Positions 1 through 6,470 of a stretch of 6,893 bases of DNA are shown one piece after another. This stretch comes from a bacterium. Lineage in GTDB: Bacteria > SM23-31 > JAUVVT01. The translations under genes and the position numbers were made by a program. The first letter of the stretch is position 1; the number at the start of each line of letters is the position of its first letter. The notes under the pieces are model-generated. The model worked only from the letters and a program-made list of their open reading frames with translations, made no database searches and had not been told where the DNA came from. The stretch spans positions 1 to 6,893 of the forward strand of contig JAUWXV010000200.1 in assembly GCA_030616165.1 (NCBI GenBank), given 5' to 3'.

Positions 1-3
1 CCC

Positions 4-32
4 TTGACTTCTCAACATTAATTTGTTATATT
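4..32 (+). promoter_or_regulatory. Sigma70-like promoter facing right
   Basis: TTGACT at 4-9 and TATATT at 27-32 are separated by 17 bases, each matching five of six consensus positions. Transcription would start near 39 and run toward the 3' end of the aldehyde dehydrogenase gene, so it converges with that gene. No solid gene lies downstream in the window; the nearest candidate is the 29-codon ORF at 96-185. A chance match is possible in such AT-rich DNA. Confidence 0.4.
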
Positions 33-46
33 ATTATATAACAAAT
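21..46. promoter_or_regulatory. Operator-like inverted repeat over the -10 box
   Basis: ATTTGTTATA (21-30) and TATAACAAAT (37-46) form a perfect 10-bp inverted repeat around a 6-base centre. It covers the -10 element of the forward promoter, a common position for a repressor site. The 11-mer TTGTTATATAA of the right arm (minus strand, 34-44) recurs on the plus strand at 175-185. The regulator is unknown, and base composition makes chance palindromes more likely here. Confidence 0.3.
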
Positions 47-95
47 ATTGAAAATATTATAATATACACCAACACAATTAATTTTTTAGAGACCG

Positions 96-185
96 ATGAA
101 AAATTATTATAAAATATTACTTCCAACAGGGTTTGATTTAAATTTTACTGTGGTTTATGAATCTAATCAAATACTTGTTATATAA
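96..185 (+). CDS. Candidate small ORF, 29 aa, unrecognised
   Basis: This ATG-started frame of 29 codons begins MKNYYKILLP and ends QILVI before TAA. It lies 57 bases past the predicted start of the forward promoter at 4-32. The only ribosome-binding hint is a weak GAGA about four bases before the ATG. The peptide has no evident membrane segment, signal peptide or known motif. An open run of this length is not unusual in AT-rich DNA, so the case rests on the promoter alone. It could be a real small protein, the remnant of a decayed gene, or chance. Confidence 0.15.
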   Translation: MKNYYKILLPTGFDLNFTVVYESNQILVI

Positions 186-199
186 AATCTTATATGTAG

Positions 200-233
200 G
201 GACAGAACAGTGCCTGCCCTGTGGGTTCTGTCC
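200..233. repeat. Hairpin, REP-like
   Basis: GGACAGAAC (200-208) pairs with GTTCTGTCC (225-233) in a 9-bp perfect stem around a 16-base loop. On the plus strand it is followed by seven A, so it lacks the T-tract of an intrinsic terminator in that direction; on the minus strand the T-run comes before the stem. It is far more GC-rich than its surroundings and resembles short dispersed intergenic hairpin repeats. Whether other copies exist in the genome cannot be seen here. Confidence 0.4.
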
Positions 234-470
234 AAAAAAATAAACGAAAGACTCACTTAAAATGTACTTTATTCCCGTTTTTCAGCTAACTCTTTAAATG
301 AAAAATAAAATATTGAATCAATAAAATGAACAATAACAAATTATTACAAACAATAAATGAAATCCGCCTCCAAAAAAAATGCCCTTTTTTTCGAATAAAT
401 ATTACCTTTAACCCTTGAATTTAAATAAGTTAACCCTGACACAAAATTCCCAAAAACTCACATATATGGG

Positions 471-500
471 AAAAATGGGAATTTTGGGACAAAATTCCCA
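471..500 (-). terminator. Intrinsic terminator of the aldehyde dehydrogenase gene
   Basis: On the minus strand, TGGGAATTTTG and CAAAATTCCCA form a perfect 11-bp stem with a 3-base loop (476-500), followed directly by five T (475-471). It lies 17 bases past the stop codon at 518. An extra copy of one arm at 442-452 could pair with the middle arm instead. Confidence 0.75.
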
Positions 501-517
501 TCATCAATAACACCTTA

Positions 518-2065
518 TCAAATCTTTTTAGAAATTGATTTAGCCTGTGTAAAAAGAAGGAGATAATCCCTTCCTCCCGCTTTTGAATCTGTGCCGGACA
601 TATTAAATCCACCAAAAGGATGCACTCCCACCAATGCACCCGTGCATTTTCTGTTAAAGTACAAGTTACCAACATGAAAAAGATCTTTTGCAAGGTCCAA
701 CTTTTCCTGATTCTCCGAATATACAGAGCCAGTCAGACCATACTCAGAATCGTTGGCAATCTCGATTGCATCCTTGAAATCCTGTGCTTTTATAATACTC
801 AACACAGGTCCAAATATCTCTTCCTGACAAATGGTTGCCCTTCTATCAAGGTTATCAATAATGGTAGGTTCAATGAAGTTCCCATTGCCGTTAATTCTTC
901 TACCCCCATATAAAAGCCTTCCCTCACGCTTTCCTATCTCTACATAGTCCATTATCGAAGCCAAAGCTTTAAGATTAATTACAGGACCCATCCAATTTTC
1001 ATAATACTTTGCTGGTCCTATTTTAATCTTTTTTGTTCTTTCAATAAGTCTCTCAATAAAATCATCATAAACATCAGACACAACAACGGCTCTTGAACAA
1101 GCAGAACATTTTTGACCCGAATAGCCAAACGCAGATGCCACCACTCCCTCGACTGCACTGTCAAGGTCTGCTTCAGTATCAACTATTATAGCATTTTTGC
1201 CCCCCATTTCTGCTATCACACGCTTAATCCACTTCTGTCCCATAGAAATTCTTGATGCATGTTCATTGATTCTAAGACCTACTTCTTTAGAACCTGTAAA
1301 TGATATGAATCTTGTTTGAGGATATATTACAAGTGTATCTCCAATATCACTGCCTGCTCCTGTTACCAGGTTAACCACACCAGGAGGTAGATTTGCTTTT
1401 TCAAGTATCTCCATAAATTTTCTTGCTACACCAGGAGCATCGCTGGATGGTTTTAAAACAACAGTGTTCCCGGCGGCGAATGCCCCTGCTGTCATACCTC
1501 CCAGGATAGCTATTGGAAAGTTCCATGGGGTAATCACTATACCTGCACCAAGTGGAATATACCTCAATTCACTTTCTTCATAAGCTACTTTTGTAAGTGG
1601 CTGTTCAGCCGCATATCGAAGAACCTCATGAGCATAAAACTTAATCAAATCTATCCCCTCAGCAACATCTGCATCTGCTTCTACCCACGATTTTCCAACT
1701 TCAAGAATCATCCATGCTGCTAACTTAAACCTATTTTCTCTCATTAAATCAACTATTTTAAAACAATATTCTGCTCTTTCTTCAGCAGGCGCAAATCTCC
1801 AGGTTTCGAAAGTTTTAATAGCAGCATCAAGTGCCATAACTGCACGCTGTTGATCTGCCTTCTGATAAATCCCGATTATTTGTTCATAATCTGAAGGATT
1901 GCGTGAAAAAAACTGATCCCTGCACTTTATTCGCTTCCCATTTATAATAAGCGACCATTCTTTACCAAGTTCTGACTCAACCTTTGATATCGCATCCTCC
2001 ATCTTCCTTCTATTTTCTTCATCAGAAAAATCAATTAAAGGTGTATTTTTAAATTCTGTTGACAT
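518..2065 (-). CDS. rocA: L-glutamate gamma-semialdehyde (P5C) dehydrogenase, RocA type
   Basis: This cytoplasmic NAD(P)-dependent enzyme oxidises glutamate gamma-semialdehyde (open form of 1-pyrroline-5-carboxylate) to glutamate, the last step of proline and ornithine/arginine breakdown. At 515 residues it matches Bacillus RocA in length and aligns along its whole length. Visible are TPWNFP (179-184, oxyanion Asn182), KPS with Lys205, FTGS (256-259), AEMGG with general-base Glu286, and GYSGQKCSACSR with catalytic Cys320. EEIFGP (415-420) and the family-typical C-terminus, CTGALVG (474-480) and FGGFNMSGTDSKAGG (484-498), are also present. A GTG sits directly upstream of the ATG. The Shine-Dalgarno GAGGAGA (2071-2077) lies five bases before the ATG but only two before the GTG, so I start at the ATG. 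The gene has its own promoter and terminator. No proline dehydrogenase is present in the window. The family call is firm, though the substrate is inferred from similarity. Confidence 0.93.
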   Translation of the reverse strand: MSTEFKNTPLIDFSDEENRRKMEDAISKVESELGKEWSLIINGKRIKCRDQFFSRNPSDYEQIIGIYQKADQQRAVMALDAAIKTFETWRFAPAEERAEYCFKIVDLMRENRFKLAAWMILEVGKSWVEADADVAEGIDLIKFYAHEVLRYAAEQPLTKVAYEESELRYIPLGAGIVITPWNFPIAILGGMTAGAFAAGNTVVLKPSSDAPGVARKFMEILEKANLPPGVVNLVTGAGSDIGDTLVIYPQTRFISFTGSKEVGLRINEHASRISMGQKWIKRVIAEMGGKNAIIVDTEADLDSAVEGVVASAFGYSGQKCSACSRAVVVSDVYDDFIERLIERTKKIKIGPAKYYENWMGPVINLKALASIMDYVEIGKREGRLLYGGRRINGNGNFIEPTIIDNLDRRATICQEEIFGPVLSIIKAQDFKDAIEIANDSEYGLTGSVYSENQEKLDLAKDLFHVGNLYFNRKCTGALVGVHPFGGFNMSGTDSKAGGRDYLLLFTQAKSISKKI

Positions 2066-2070
2066 CACAA

Positions 2071-2077
2071 TCTCCTC
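2071..2077 (-). promoter_or_regulatory. Shine-Dalgarno sequence that sets the rocA start
   Basis: GAGGAGA on the minus strand is five bases from the ATG at 2065-2063 and only two from the alternative GTG at 2068-2066. This spacing favours the ATG. Confidence 0.75.
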
Positions 2078-2104
2078 GATTTTATTTTTAATTTCAAAAG
2101 TTTA

Positions 2105-2133
2105 AATATAACTTTTTTATATAATTATTTCAA
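2105..2133 (-). promoter_or_regulatory. Sigma70-like promoter of the aldehyde dehydrogenase gene
   Basis: On the minus strand, TTGAAA (2133-2128) and TATATT (2110-2105) are separated by exactly 17 bases, each matching five of six consensus positions. The expected transcript start is near 2098, giving a leader of about 33 bases that carries the Shine-Dalgarno sequence. This fits the gene being its own transcription unit. I see no operator palindrome over it. Confidence 0.6.
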
Positions 2134-2306
2134 CTAATTTTTTTACTTATAATTTTTTGGAAAAAAATGATTAAGAAAGAGAGACGGCTATTAACTTGCA
2201 TGTATATCTCAATTTGTCATATCATGTGAAGCCGAGACACCTCATATTTTGAGATTTCTCTCCACAACAGCGGAGCCACCTAAGGCAGGAAAGAAACTTT
2301 ATACAA

Positions 2307-2346
2307 ATTTCCAATTCATCCCGAATGTTAGGGATGAATTGGAAAT
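2307..2346. repeat. Perfect 16-bp hairpin downstream of the sulfatase-fold gene
   Basis: ATTTCCAATTCATCCC (2307-2322) and GGGATGAATTGGAAAT (2331-2346) are exact reverse complements around an 8-base loop. It lies 31 bases past the sulfatase-fold stop codon, so it probably ends or protects the 3' end of that mRNA. There is no clean T-tract after it on the minus strand (only TTGTATAAAG), so it is not a textbook intrinsic terminator. It may be a dispersed REP-like repeat. Confidence 0.6.
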
Positions 2347-2377
2347 ATTAAAATATAATTTAAAGTTTTTTGCGCAA

Positions 2378-3916
2378 TTACACAGCAGGCAATTCGACCT
2401 TAAGATGGTTTTCCAATTTGTCTCTCATATCTTTTGCAACATCCGGAAATTCCTTAATAACATTTTTAGTCTGATTTGGGTCATTTTTCAGGTCATACAG
2501 GCAAGGACCTTTGCCAGTATCTTCTCCCCTGACATTCTGGAAATAATGCCAATCTAAATTATGAATTGCTCCAAATCTCTGAAAAACTGTGTAAACATTA
2601 TCATGTATTGAGGGAAACTCACCTGTTACTAATTTCCACATATTTTCTCCATCCATATCCTGATAATCTTCAATTCCAAGCAGCGGCAGAAATGTGGGCA
2701 TAAAATCGATTGCACTTACGAGTCCATTTATATGTTTTCCAGCAAACCTTTTATCCGGATGCCTTATTATTAAAGGAATATTGGTAACACATCTATTAAG
2801 AAGAGCAGGGGTTTTTTGCACACATCCCTCTTCACCGAGGTGGGTACCATGATCGGTCGAAAACACAACAATTGTGTCATCCTTTAAACCTAATTCCTCA
2901 ATTCTTTTAAGCAATCGACCAATACAATAATCGCTGAAAGTTACCTCCGCAGCGTAAAGGTCTCTAATAACAGGCAGATCATCAGGACGTATATCCTGGA
3001 CTCTCACACCATATCCAAATAAATATCTCTCATAAGGATACTCGTCACGATACATTTTCTGATATTGCGGAGGCGCATCCCAGGGCTCATGAGGGTCGAA
3101 CATATCAATATAGAGCATAAATGGTTTGTTATTAATATTTTGCTCCAGCCAGTCCATTGCCGCCTTGCTCGACCTCGCACAGAAGTAATCTTCCTCACCT
3201 TTTCTACCTTGAGTATTCATCAAATACTGCCTCATATTTGCGTCATATCGCTCGTTCCATAAATGGGCAGGCATATGCTTTTTTGGATCAAACTTTTCCT
3301 TAGGTCCACACTTCCACCTATCAGTCTCCTGTCCGCGAACCCATTCCCAGGAATCATATCCACGATGAAAATTATAATCCGGCTTAAAATGATGATACGT
3401 ATCAATGATAAGACCTGTAGTGACTCCATGTTTCTGCAGAACTTCAGCAAATGTCACGTCATAACTGCTAAGTGGACGCCACTCTGATTGAGGAAGGACA
3501 CTCTTTCCCGTATGATAAACCCTTCTGCACGGAATAGTCGGTAATCCCTCAGCATTCGCATTCGTGAATACCGAACTCTCCTCTGCAAACTTATCGAGGT
3601 AGGGTGTTTTTACTCGTTCACTCCCATAACAGCCAAGATGGTCAGCCCGAAAGGTATCTGCTATGATTACAATCATATTAAGTCCGTTTGGTTTTGAAGT
3701 TGTAGGAATTTCAGGAGGCAGTTTTGTGGTTGTTTTTAAATCCCCTGTCCAGATAGGCATTTCTTCTTCTGGCTGTTTTGCGCAGCCTGGAATCAAACCA
3801 ATTGCACCTATTCCAGCAAGTGTTCCTATAAAATTTCTTCTGGTAAATAAATTCTTCTTATTTTCAGGTGCATTAAAAGATTTTTCTTTTTCTTTCCGCT
3901 TTTTTTTATTTAACAT
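2378..3916 (-). CDS. Tat-exported sulfatase-fold lipoprotein with threonine at the nucleophile site
   Basis: This 512-residue protein belongs to the sulfatase branch of the alkaline phosphatase superfamily. A Lys-rich N-terminus leads to a twin-arginine motif TRRNFIG (25-31), a hydrophobic stretch and a lipobox-like LIPGC with Cys45, so it is probably exported folded and lipid-anchored. The N-terminal metal motif is ADTFRADHLGCYG (86-98, Asp87). DPHEP (275-279), STDHG (353-357, Asp355/His356) and Lys368 fit further active-site positions, and the C-terminal CLYDLKNDPNQTKN (472-485) is typical of sulfatases. Where sulfatases have C/S-x-P-S-R, this protein has T-I-P-C-R (127-131), followed by the usual TGK (136-138). 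Thr127 cannot become formylglycine, so a classical sulfate ester hydrolase is doubtful. A phosphoester or phosphodiester hydrolase, or another transferase-like role, is possible. Start: ATG with AAGGAGG seven bases upstream. No carbohydrate genes or sulfatase-maturating enzyme are nearby. The fold is certain; the substrate is unknown. Confidence 0.88.
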   Translation of the reverse strand: MLNKKKRKEKEKSFNAPENKKNLFTRRNFIGTLAGIGAIGLIPGCAKQPEEEMPIWTGDLKTTTKLPPEIPTTSKPNGLNMIVIIADTFRADHLGCYGSERVKTPYLDKFAEESSVFTNANAEGLPTIPCRRVYHTGKSVLPQSEWRPLSSYDVTFAEVLQKHGVTTGLIIDTYHHFKPDYNFHRGYDSWEWVRGQETDRWKCGPKEKFDPKKHMPAHLWNERYDANMRQYLMNTQGRKGEEDYFCARSSKAAMDWLEQNINNKPFMLYIDMFDPHEPWDAPPQYQKMYRDEYPYERYLFGYGVRVQDIRPDDLPVIRDLYAAEVTFSDYCIGRLLKRIEELGLKDDTIVVFSTDHGTHLGEEGCVQKTPALLNRCVTNIPLIIRHPDKRFAGKHINGLVSAIDFMPTFLPLLGIEDYQDMDGENMWKLVTGEFPSIHDNVYTVFQRFGAIHNLDWHYFQNVRGEDTGKGPCLYDLKNDPNQTKNVIKEFPDVAKDMRDKLENHLKVELPAV

Positions 3917-3923
3917 CTCTTAC

Positions 3924-3930
3924 CCTCCTT
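3924..3930 (-). promoter_or_regulatory. Strong Shine-Dalgarno for the sulfatase-fold gene
   Basis: AAGGAGG on the minus strand, seven bases before the ATG at 3916-3914, is a full match to the anti-Shine-Dalgarno core. It fixes the start and suggests efficient translation. Confidence 0.85.
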
Positions 3931-4200
3931 CCTAATGGGAAAAATTAAATAAAACTTTTGTAAATTCATCTTTAAAATAATCGGCAGGAATTTATATTTT
4001 AATTTATTACAAATCTAAAAATTTGCAAGTTTATTTTTACATTAAAAAAACTATTTTAAATTTTCATAAAATTAAAAAAAACTTATATTATATAAAAACT
4101 TTGGCAAAAATTATAATTCAGTTTCGCTTAACTGGTCTCAATGATAAATGGTATATATTAAACAAATATCTATTTCATCGATAATCTCTTCATTCTTTTT

Positions 4201-4261
4201 GTCATCCTGAACTTGGAAAAATAATGGTATACATTAGATTCCGAAACAAGTTCGGAATGAC
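4201..4261. repeat. Pair of REP-like elements in opposite orientation
   Basis: GTCATCCTGAACTTG (4201-4215) is a half copy of the element. GATTCCGAAACAAG...GGAATGAC (4237-4261) is a full copy on the minus strand. Together they make imperfect terminal inverted repeats (13 of 15 positions) bounding a 61-bp unit, somewhat like a miniature element. The full copy folds into an 8-bp stem (4238-4245 with 4251-4258) around a 5-base loop. Confidence 0.6.
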
Positions 4262-4274
4262 ATGCCGTGTTATT

Positions 4275-4299
4275 GTCATCCTGAACTTGTTTCAGGATC
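4275..4299 (+). repeat. REP-like hairpin element, full copy
   Basis: ATCCTGAA (4278-4285) and TTCAGGAT (4291-4298) form an 8-bp stem with loop CTTGT. Seven T follow at 4300-4306, so on the plus strand it has the form of an intrinsic terminator, although no plus-strand gene precedes it. On the minus strand it lies 94 bases past the permease stop codon without a T-tract and could only weakly end that transcript. From memory, very similar GTCATCCTGAACTTG repeats are scattered through many environmental bacterial genomes. Confidence 0.65.
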
Positions 4300-4392
4300 T
4301 TTTTTTATTTTATGATATCACATAATGAAATAATCACTCCGCCACAAAGCTGGGCGAGAATGGCAATCTAATGCAAATTTGCTAAAGTTAAA

Positions 4393-6090
4393 TTATATAA
4401 AAAAACTCACCGGTATAATCATGGAAAGAATAAAACCCAAAATACCAGCGAAGATTAGATAATATAGCATTGGGATAATGGTTTTTTTGATAAGAGCCCC
4501 TTCTACACCGATAAGTCCAACTGTAGCACAAGCTGCGACTATATTATGTACGGTTATCATATTCCCGGCTGCTCCACCTACTGCCTGAAGCCCGAGTATA
4601 ATGGAATGTGAAACCCCAATTTGATCAGCGACGCCAAACTGAAAAAGAGCAAACATAAGGTCACTCACAGTATTACTCCCTGCGACGAACGCACCCAGAC
4701 TGCCGATACAAGCTGCTAAAAGGGGCCAGAGTGGTCCAGTTAGATTGGCTATTACTTCTGCCAGTTGCAATGGCATACTCAAAAAATTTGAGCCATTAAC
4801 ATCTGAATCAATAAATATTCTAACCAAAGCAACTGCAAATATTAAGGTTATAAATGGCTTAAATAGTCTGCTAAATGCGTCTCTCCAGGCTGTTTTAATC
4901 TGATGAAAACTCATCCGATGTAAAAATATTGATATTATTGATGTAATTATAAAAATTGTACCCGGAAGATATAAAACTTGCATTGTTTCGGTTACACCAT
5001 TTACACCTAAAATATCTGCAAACTCCAGTGTCACTTTTTCCGATGTCAATAGTGATTTTAATCCAAGAAAATCCAATCTGGTAATTATTAATAATAAAGA
5101 GACAATAACATAAGGTAACCATGCTTTGAAAAGAGAAATATTTTCTGGTATTTTTTCTTCGGTCTGAGAAATTGTTCCTACCCAATCAGATTCCCATTCA
5201 GATTTTTGCGGAAAATCCCAGTATTTCAAATTGTCTGGCAAAAACCATCCTCTTTTTGCCCCATTTACAACAACGAAAAGACCAATCATAGCACCCAATA
5301 TTGAAGGAAATTCAGGTCCCAAAATCAAGGCAACAATAAAGTATGGAATAGTAAAAGAGAGTCCTGCAAATATTGCAAATCTCCATATCTGTAAGCCTTC
5401 CCTAAAAGATTTGTTCTTGCCGAAAAAACGGGTGAGCATACATACCATCACTAAAGGAATAAAAGTTCCTATGACAGAATGCAGTAAAGCGGTCCATATT
5501 CCAATATTATAAAGAAAAGATTCCATCGATATAGAGTGGTGATTGATAAATTCCAGAACATCCGGGACATTCAGCGATTTCCCCATACCGATAAGAATAG
5601 GCGTCCCCACAGCACCAAAACTAACCGGGGTGCTTTGAATAACAAGAGCAACCATAACAGCAGCCATAGGAGGAAATCCCAGACCAAATAAAAGAGGTGC
5701 AGCCACAGCAGCAGGTGTTCCAAATCCTGCTGAACCCTCGATAAAACTCCCAAAAAGCCAGGCTATTATTATCGCCTGAATACGGCGGTCTGGTGAAATA
5801 GAAACAAATCCATTTTTAATTACAGAAAGTGCGCCGCTCTCTCTGAGCGTAAATAAAAGAACTATTGCACCAAATATTATCCATATCAGATTCCCAGTTA
5901 TTACTATACCTCTTAAGGATACCGCAACTATCCTTAAAATATCCACTTTCCAGATAAAAAATGCTAATAAAATTATCAATATATAAGAAAAGGACATAGC
6001 CCTTAATGCCGACTTCTTTAAGATAACAAGAAAAAACATCACCGACAGAATAGGAATTAGACTTATACCAGCCGCCAGATATTCATTCAT
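4393..6090 (-). CDS. lctP: L-lactate permease (LctP family)
   Basis: This inner-membrane transporter of 565 residues is close in length to E. coli LldP (551) and GlcA (560), proton symporters for lactate and glycolate. Family signatures are clear: [18 protein letters not shown] (117-134), [14 protein letters not shown] (152-165), [11 protein letters not shown] (470-480) and [20 protein letters not shown] (501-520). Many hydrophobic helices are evident from residues 5-24 to the C-terminus at 540-563. A soluble loop rich in charged residues lies around 285-320. The ATG matches the family start, with the first helix beginning almost at once. No Shine-Dalgarno is visible; the 30 bases upstream are nearly all A and T. 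The gene lies just downstream of the rRNA terminator in the same direction. No lactate dehydrogenase genes are present, so lactate rather than glycolate or another 2-hydroxy acid is inferred from the family. Confidence 0.93.
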   Translation of the reverse strand: MNEYLAAGISLIPILSVMFFLVILKKSALRAMSFSYILIILLAFFIWKVDILRIVAVSLRGIVITGNLIWIIFGAIVLLFTLRESGALSVIKNGFVSISPDRRIQAIIIAWLFGSFIEGSAGFGTPAAVAAPLLFGLGFPPMAAVMVALVIQSTPVSFGAVGTPILIGMGKSLNVPDVLEFINHHSISMESFLYNIGIWTALLHSVIGTFIPLVMVCMLTRFFGKNKSFREGLQIWRFAIFAGLSFTIPYFIVALILGPEFPSILGAMIGLFVVVNGAKRGWFLPDNLKYWDFPQKSEWESDWVGTISQTEEKIPENISLFKAWLPYVIVSLLLIITRLDFLGLKSLLTSEKVTLEFADILGVNGVTETMQVLYLPGTIFIITSIISIFLHRMSFHQIKTAWRDAFSRLFKPFITLIFAVALVRIFIDSDVNGSNFLSMPLQLAEVIANLTGPLWPLLAACIGSLGAFVAGSNTVSDLMFALFQFGVADQIGVSHSIILGLQAVGGAAGNMITVHNIVAACATVGLIGVEGALIKKTIIPMLYYLIFAGILGFILSMIIPVSFFI

Positions 6091-6126
6091 ATTTTTTTAA
6101 TAAAATCTTATTTATCTTTGCAATTT

Positions 6127-6154
6127 TTTTCTCAAAAAAATTTGCTCAAAAAAA
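6127..6154. repeat. Two 14-bp tandem copies upstream of the permease
   Basis: TTTTCTCAAAAAAA (6127-6140) and TTTGCTCAAAAAAA (6141-6154) are adjacent and differ at one position. They lie 37-64 bases before the permease start, in the likely promoter or leader region. They could bind a regulator or simply reflect slippage in poly-A DNA. I find no confident -35/-10 pair in 6091-6243. Confidence 0.45.
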
Positions 6155-6228
6155 CTTTAAAAATATATTGAATAATATATTAAAAATAATTTTTTAAAAA
6201 TTTAATCTAATTTAATTCTATAATCAAT

Positions 6229-6275
6229 AAAAAAAATAAAATAAAAAACCCTCAGTTAAAAATCTGAGGGTTTTT
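6229..6275 (-). terminator. Intrinsic terminator of the rRNA operon
   Basis: On the minus strand, AAAAACCCTCAG (6275-6264) and CTGAGGGTTTTT (6255-6244) form a 12-bp perfect stem with an 8-base loop, then a long T-rich tail (6243-6229). It follows the 5S gene by about ten bases. Because A and T runs flank both sides it could also act from the other strand. Confidence 0.9.
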
Positions 6276-6284
6276 ATAATTTTA

Positions 6285-6399
<115 letters not shown>

Positions 6400-6470
6400 A
6401 AAATGAATTATATTAAAGAATTGGCAATTATTCTGATCTTAAAAGAGCTGTCTGATTTGGATAAAAGATA

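Larger units (their letters stand above)
1..470. other. Intergenic region at left edge, no convincing gene
   Basis: This AT-rich stretch lies beyond the terminator of the aldehyde dehydrogenase gene. It holds a forward promoter with an overlapping palindrome (4-46), a 29-codon candidate ORF (96-185), a hairpin (200-233) and runs of A and T. Only very short ORFs are present, and none resembles a protein I recognise. On the minus strand, GGAGGCGG near 361-374 looks like a Shine-Dalgarno sequence, but no usable start codon with an open frame follows it. Confidence 0.6.
2066..2377. other. Intergenic region between sulfatase-fold gene and aldehyde dehydrogenase
   Basis: The right part holds a 16-bp hairpin just past the sulfatase-fold stop codon, and the left part holds the aldehyde dehydrogenase promoter and leader. 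Between them, 2234-2275 contains small nested inverted segments (GAGA/TCTC around CTCA/TGAG, then CTCC/GGAG) that could fold weakly. A 20-codon plus-strand frame at 2167 is too short to call. No tRNA or other gene is evident. Confidence 0.6.
3931..4392. other. Intergenic region between lactate permease and sulfatase-fold gene
   Basis: The part nearest the sulfatase-fold gene (3931-4140) is extremely AT-rich and should contain its promoter. The best minus-strand candidate is TTGCAA (4028-4023) and TAAATT (4006-4001) with a 16-base spacer, but each box matches only four of six positions. A perfect TATAAT at 4092-4087 lacks a good -35 partner. The middle (4201-4299) holds three related hairpin repeats. 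Near the permease stop there is only a 10-bp palindrome GCAAATTTGC (4373-4382) and no standard terminator. I see no RNA gene or protein gene. Confidence 0.6.

Noticed and set aside
326-418. 30-codon plus-strand frame beginning MNNNKLLQTI
   Set aside because: It has no Shine-Dalgarno, no recognisable motif, and its length is expected by chance in AT-rich DNA.
620-913. 97-codon plus-strand frame antisense to the aldehyde dehydrogenase
   Set aside because: The minus-strand frame encodes the conserved RocA C-terminus in full, so this is a shadow.
2167-2229. 20-codon plus-strand frame beginning MIKKERRLL, with GGA upstream
   Set aside because: It is too short, its ribosome-binding signal is weak, and it lacks a clear promoter.
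2249-2557. 102-codon plus-strand frame
   Set aside because: More than half of it is antisense to the sulfatase-fold gene and runs through the 16-bp hairpin; no start signal or protein likeness is visible.
4201-4299. CRISPR-like array suggested by repeated GTCAT...ACTTG units
   Set aside because: Only three copies occur, one partial and one inverted, with unequal spacing and internal dyads; this fits REP-type repeats, not a CRISPR array.
518-6090. A single operon linking the three minus-strand protein genes
   Set aside because: The gaps are 312 and 476 bases, hairpins lie between the genes, and the aldehyde dehydrogenase has its own promoter.
6400-6470. Possible tRNA in the 23S-5S spacer
   Set aside because: The spacer is about 70 bases, AT-rich, and shows no T-loop or cloverleaf arms.
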